Assembly (NCBI GenBank): GCA_963575745.1
Contig: CAUYUJ010001292.1
Coordinates: forward strand, 152,501-175,000
Source: Prorocentrum cordatum
Taxonomy: Eukaryota; Sar; Dinophyceae; Prorocentrales; Prorocentraceae
Direction: 5' to 3'
Length of the DNA stretch: 22,500 bases
The notes beneath the pieces are model-generated. The model was not told the DNA's origin. It saw nothing but the letters and a program-made list of their open reading frames with translations, and ran no database searches. Within the stretch, counting starts at the first letter, position 1. Each line of letters begins with the position of its first letter. Both the position numbers and the translations under genes were made by a program. Positions 19,346-22,500 of this stretch are shown piece by piece.

Positions 19346-19620
19346 TGAAGGCGAGCTGTGTGTAAGTGTTCCGGGAAGCTCTGTTTGAGGACGCCCTTAC
19401 GGGCAGGCCCGACCCCATCCTGGGCAAAGGGGCGGGGGGGACCCTCGTCGCCACACGCCCCCCCGAAGCGCGGCGCGGGCACGGAGGGCCGGGCGGCCCG
19501 GGGGCGGCGGAGGGCTGAGCGCCGCGGAGCGGCCTCCCCCGTGTGGAAACGGACGGGCGAGGGGCGACGGCGATGACGACAACGATTGATGGGCCTGTCT
19601 TCCACGACCACCACCATGAG
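19346..19620. other. GC-rich sequence without a recognisable gene
   Basis: 19386-19560 is strongly GC-rich. Open frames on both strands lack recognisable domains and no start is supported. Confidence 0.45.
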
Positions 19621-19623
19621 TTG

Positions 19624-19797
19624 GAGGGGGGAGGGAGGTGGAGGACGAGGAGGAAGAGGAGCAGGAGGAGGAGGAGGAGGAGGGGGAGGAGGCGGAGGAC
19701 GAGGAGGAGGAGGAGGAGGAGGAGGGGGAGGAGGAGGAGCCTGAGGAGGAGGAGGAGGAGGAGGAGGAGGAGGAGGAGGAGGAGGAGGAGGACCCCC
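19624..19797. repeat. (GGA)n trinucleotide array
   Basis: About 170 bp of GGA with GGG, GAC and GCC interruptions. It reads as Glu/Arg/Gly on + and Ser/Leu/Pro on -. Confidence 0.95.
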
Positions 19798-19849
19798 TCC
19801 CCGTCCAACTTCTAGTGGTGGTTGTGGTGGTGGAAAACAGACCCACCAT

Positions 19850-19918
19850 CGATGGAGACGACGATGACGATGACGAGAGATGACGGGTGACGCTGACGAT
19901 GACGATGACGCTGCTACA
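19850..19918. repeat. Short GACGAT-type repeat
   Basis: Gacgatgacgatgac units with small interruptions encode Asp-rich peptide in one frame. It is most simply a hexanucleotide microsatellite. Confidence 0.7.
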
Positions 19919-20369
19919 GTCGCGGGTGCAGAGTGCGCTCAGCGTTCCACAAGCATTACCGTCGTCGCCCATCATCGCCACCGTAGTCGTTTGGCATTGC
20001 GTGGGCATGCTTATGCTACGTGCGGGCCTGCCCCGCGGGGGCGACTCGCGCGTTCAGGGACCTCATAGCGCGGGCTCGGTGGCGGGTGTTTTCTGGCCGT
20101 GCCGCCTGGACAGCGAACGCTGTGAGATGTTAGCGCCTGCATGTTCGGCTTTGACGTGCGCCTCCGAGGTGGGGCGCACGGTACCAGCACGTCCACGTGC
20201 GTCCCGCACGTGCCCGCCGTCGCCCACTGGGCCCGCTGGTGCCCTGCAGCCAGGCGCGAGGCGAGCAGTCCGCAAGTGAGTGCAGCTGAGGCTGCTCACC
20301 CACCCTGGGGCAAGCTGCCACTTCTCCGGTGGGGGGTTTCTCCGAAGGGCTTTGGCGACCCGTTCTCCC
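19919..20369. other. Sequence without a recognisable gene
   Basis: GC-rich, mixed sequence with overlapping ORFs on both strands, none with a recognisable domain, start context or SL relic. The open frame at 20280 enters the downstream gene only through the CCT array. Confidence 0.45.
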
Positions 20370-20552
20370 CCTCCTCCTCCTCCTCCTCCACCACCTCCTC
20401 CTCCTCCTTCTCCTTCTCCTCCTCCTCCTCCTCCTCCTCCTCCTCCTGCCTCCTCCTCCTCCTCCCTCCTCCTCCTCCTCCTCCTCCTCCTCCTCCTCCT
20501 CCTCCTCCTCCTCCTCCTCCCTCTTCCTCCTCCTCCTCCTCCTCGTCCTCGT
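20370..20552. repeat. (CCT)n array, 5' part of a split microsatellite
   Basis: About 180 bp of CCT with TTC, CAC and CTG interruptions, ending in cctcgtcctcgt exactly where the SL relic starts. The same array appears to resume at 21698 after the retrocopied gene. Confidence 0.93.
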
Positions 20553-20574
20553 TCCGTAGCCATTTTGGCTCAAG
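20553..20574 (+). other. Relic dinoflagellate spliced leader (perfect)
   Basis: All 22 bases match the conserved leader (TCCGTAGCC...GGCTCAAG). It is followed by GC and not by a GT splice donor, so it is not an SL RNA gene; it is a leader copied from a mature mRNA. It identifies the source as a dinoflagellate and fixes the ancestral transcript 5' end. Confidence 0.96.
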
Positions 20575-20618
20575 GCTTCGCTACCCCCGCGGTCCCGACT
20601 TGTTTCGGCATTTCCCTC
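20575..20618 (+). other. 5' UTR of the retrocopied acidic-protein gene
   Basis: Forty-four nt separate the SL relic from the first ATG, a short leader in keeping with trans-spliced dinoflagellate mRNAs. No upstream ATG is present. Confidence 0.7.
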
Positions 20619-21455
20619 ATGTCCGACCCTTCTCTCGCCATCCTTGCCGACTTCTCTTCCCGTGCGTTGAAGATCCTCTCGGCTTACCACCGCAGGCCCA
20701 TGAACACTGTACGCGATGGCATGCTCGGTGCACGAGCCGTTACGACACGCAATCTGGCCAATAAGATCTCCAAGTTGAACTTTGCCTACGCCGTCGTGCG
20801 CCACTTGAGCCAGGAGTATGCCGATGGTCTTCTTCATCAACTTGAGTCTGAGCTGCGCGTGTGCTCAGTTTCGCAGTGCGACGAGGTGGTGGTTCACAAC
20901 ACCTTCATCGAGGTCCGGGAGTCCCCCGCACCTGTGGAGCAGCGGCCCTACTCTGCGCCTCCATCCTACACGTTCGACCTCATGTCTGTGCCATCTGGTG
21001 CCCCCGAGTCGTTCCAGCTCGACAGCTCCGATGAGTCCGATGAGGCCTACACACCGGGTATCGTGGACGCGGGCACGCATATCTTGGACGAGCTCGTCCG
21101 CGAGAGCGCCCTCAGGATCGAAACGGGCCTTTCCAATGCAGAATGGTGTGAGGCTCTTGCCGCAGAGGTTGCACTGGACGATTTCTGTGTGTCCGAGTTG
21201 GTTGAGTATTTCAATTTCGACGTTCAGATGGGAGATACCACGATTTCAACCACCCGGTATCTAGAGGAGTATTCCGAGCACGTCTCGATTATATTGGCAG
21301 AGTTTCGGAGGCTGGCCCGCATGGCCGACGATACCATCGCTTTCGCTCAGGCAGCTTACCCCGACGACGACCCTCACGAAGCGTTATTTCATGGTGGTGT
21401 TGTTCTGTATTCGGATGTGCTGGACAGCTGCGACGACGACATCGAGGTGCCTTGA
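20619..21455 (+). CDS. Acidic protein of unknown function, 278 residues
   Basis: Intact intronless ORF starting at the first ATG after a perfect SL relic. I do not recognise the family. Residues 5-80 look helical and contain a basic patch (HRRPMNTVRDG, 24-34). A Pro/Ser-rich linker (102-135) leads to an acidic Ser stretch, DSSDESDE (135-142), of the type phosphorylated by CK2-like kinases. Residues 148-245 again look helical (ILDELVRESALRI, SELVEYFNF), and the C-terminus is strongly acidic (DSCDDDIEVP). There is no signal peptide or membrane helix, so a cytosolic or nuclear protein is likely. The frame is open upstream to 20280 only because the CCT array has no stops; the SL relic excludes that extension. 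No stop or frameshift is present, so the retrocopy may still be functional. Confidence 0.82.
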   Translation: MSDPSLAILADFSSRALKILSAYHRRPMNTVRDGMLGARAVTTRNLANKISKLNFAYAVVRHLSQEYADGLLHQLESELRVCSVSQCDEVVVHNTFIEVRESPAPVEQRPYSAPPSYTFDLMSVPSGAPESFQLDSSDESDEAYTPGIVDAGTHILDELVRESALRIETGLSNAEWCEALAAEVALDDFCVSELVEYFNFDVQMGDTTISTTRYLEEYSEHVSIILAEFRRLARMADDTIAFAQAAYPDDDPHEALFHGGVVLYSDVLDSCDDDIEVP

Positions 21456-21697
21456 GCCTCCTGGGTGCTTTCAGGCCCCCCTTGCCACTCCCTGGCTCCC
21501 CCTCTCGGCTCCGCGTTTTGGGTTCGCTTTCGTTGGCTGTTGTTTTCTTCGCTTATGCTTCCCTGACTACGCGTAGTCTTCCTATGAGATGTTTCCCGAT
21601 AGCTGGCGCAACACTATGGCATTCACACTTGTGCGATACTCTTTCTGTAGTATCTGCTCCTTGCAGTGGAGGGATCGGCGCGCTTCCAGGGGTGGGA
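21456..21697 (+). other. 3' UTR of the retrocopied acidic-protein gene
   Basis: About 240 nt from the stop codon to the second copy of the 17-nt direct repeat. No AATAAA and no A tail are visible. The end point is inferred from the direct repeat. Confidence 0.5.
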
Positions 21698-21714
21698 CTC
21701 CTCCTCGTCCTCGT

Positions 21715-21754
21715 CCTCCTCCTCCTCCTCCTCCTCCTCATCCTCGCCTCCTCC
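21715..21754. repeat. (CCT)n array, 3' part of a split microsatellite
   Basis: CCT units with CAT and GCC interruptions continue directly from the right copy of the 17-nt direct repeat, matching the array that ends at 20552. Confidence 0.8.
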
Positions 21755-22429
21755 AGCGCGCTCTGACCCAGGGCGGAACGGCTGCCTTGCAAGTGCTTCG
21801 GGACCCAGCGATCCGAGAAGCGAGAGGGAGACCGCGGTGGGAGGGGAAGTTTATGCTCTGCTTCCGTGCTGCCCTGTACCCGACCCCTTCCCTCCCCGCT
21901 CGCATCTTCGTCCGTGTCCGTCGACACTTCGATCTCTCCTTCGACTGGGAAGGGACAGGGGTTGCCACAATGGAGCTGCTGCAGTTGCCCCCCCCCCCCC
22001 CACGTGGGCCGGATTGCTCTCAGGTCTTGGCTGGGATCGTGGGTCACGAGTCGCAGGATGGCCCGGCTTGATGCTCAGTGCGCTTTCGGGTGCGATGCTC
22101 CCGACAACGTCAATCGTTATATATGTAGCTGCCGTAGATTGCAGTATGTCGCCTCCATGGCTCTGCATTTATTTCTCCCTGGGTACCCTCTCTTCCTCCT
22201 TGGACTTCGAGGTGGTTCTCTGGCCTTTGTAGTTGCGTGTTACCACGCACATCGTTTAGCGTCCCATCAGAGTGCGTTTCCGCTGTCCCTGTCCCAAGCC
22301 GACCAGTTAAACGACGCCGTGAGGTTGGCCACTCGTCTCCCAACGCGGAGGCGTCAGCAGCATCTGTTGTGCCGAGCCTTCCTCGACTCCATCGTGGAGC
22401 AGGCGCGGCTGGGAAGGGAGGATGGGTAG
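21755..22429 (+). pseudogene. 5'-truncated, frameshifted LINE reverse transcriptase C-terminus
   Basis: In one frame (about 21755-21995) the translation includes RVRRHFDLSFDWEG. After a run of 12 C (about 21990-22001) the homologous frame shifts by one and continues IALRSWLGSWVTSRRMARL, then CAFGCDAPDNVNRYICSC, then VACYHAHRLASH, ending at a TAG at 22427-22429. This order (W.tsrR, a C...C zinc-knuckle-like motif followed by D..(H)Y..C, then a helical AYhAH segment) resembles the C-terminal region of non-LTR retrotransposons in dinoflagellates, from family knowledge. The expected His is Arg here, one transition away. The reverse transcriptase and endonuclease domains are absent upstream, typical of 5' truncation. 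Confidence 0.5.
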
Positions 22430-22464
22430 AGTGGTTGGACTCTTGACTTCTTCCCTCACGCTGC

Positions 22465-22491
22465 GCCTCCTCCTCCTCCTCCTCCTCCTCC
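22465..22491. repeat. (CCT)n array near the window end
   Basis: Nearly pure CCT, cut off close to the window edge. Confidence 0.9.
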
Positions 22492-22500
22492 TACTCCATC

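Larger units (their letters stand above)
20536..21714 (+). mobile_element. Retrocopied (SL-cDNA) gene inserted in a CCT microsatellite
   Basis: A perfect SL relic starts at 20553, and an intact intronless ORF follows. The 17 nt immediately before the relic, ctcctcctcgtcctcgt (20536-20552), recur exactly at 21698-21714. CCT repeats continue beyond the second copy, as expected if the cDNA landed inside a microsatellite and duplicated 17 bp. Low complexity weakens the duplication, but the two GT interruptions are at identical positions and the left copy ends exactly at the SL boundary. No A tail remains beyond a single A at 21697. Confidence 0.72.

Noticed and set aside
20553-20600. Functional SL RNA gene
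   Set aside because: The leader is followed by GC and not by a GT donor, and is joined directly to a protein-coding ORF. It is a relic.
20280-20618. N-terminal extension of the acidic-protein ORF through the CCT array
   Set aside because: It translates the microsatellite (poly-Pro and poly-Leu) and the SL relic. The first ATG after the relic is at 20619.

Overview
Organism. The window is from a dinoflagellate nuclear genome. The decisive evidence is a perfect 22/22 copy of the dinoflagellate trans-splicing spliced leader (SL) at 20553-20574, directly upstream of an intact ORF. A second, slightly decayed copy at 5001-5022 lies upstream of another intact ORF. Intronless genes with genomic SL relics are an established signature of dinoflagellate mRNAs that were trans-spliced, reverse-transcribed and reinserted. 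The abundant trinucleotide arrays, satellites and a non-LTR retrotransposon fragment also fit a large, repeat-rich dinoflagellate genome. I cannot name the genus from the sequence.

Layout. Most of the window is repeat DNA: 1-0.48 kb degenerate 41-bp tandem repeat; 0.48-0.86 kb polypyrimidine; 1.07-1.40 kb (GTT)n; 1.41-1.65 kb short C-rich minisatellite; 2.6-3.9 kb satellite of 77-bp units; 4.25-4.68 kb tandem repeat of about 65 bp; 4.98-7.16 kb retrocopied gene for a 647-residue multi-pass membrane protein; 7.2-10.5 kb a 3.3-kb imperfect (AGT)n tract; 11.2-13.0 kb satellite of 89-bp units; 14.35-14.55 kb 53-bp tandem repeat; 14.77-15.02 kb (CCT)n; 15.85-17.5 kb direct repeat of about 0.53 kb; 17.6-19.35 kb 27-bp repeats organised as a large inverted repeat (foldback-like); 19.6-20.55 kb GGA and CCT tracts; 20.54-21.71 kb second retrocopied gene (278-residue acidic protein); 21.75-22.43 kb decayed C-terminus of a LINE-type reverse transcriptase.

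Genes. Two protein genes are convincing. The first has a Cys-rich EGF-like N-terminus, one membrane helix, a soluble TIR-like domain and about eight further membrane helices. The second is an unrecognised acidic helical protein. Both are intronless, both start with an SL relic, and both are bracketed by a short direct repeat (20 nt at 18/20 identity, and 17/17) that I read as target-site duplications. The first also ends in a short A run. Together these support LINE-type retroposition as the origin of both genes; the LINE remnant near the second is a possible relative of the machinery, not a demonstrated source. The 77-bp and 89-bp satellites share a 58-bp core and the same flanking sequence in opposite orientation, so they are two diverged members of one element family.
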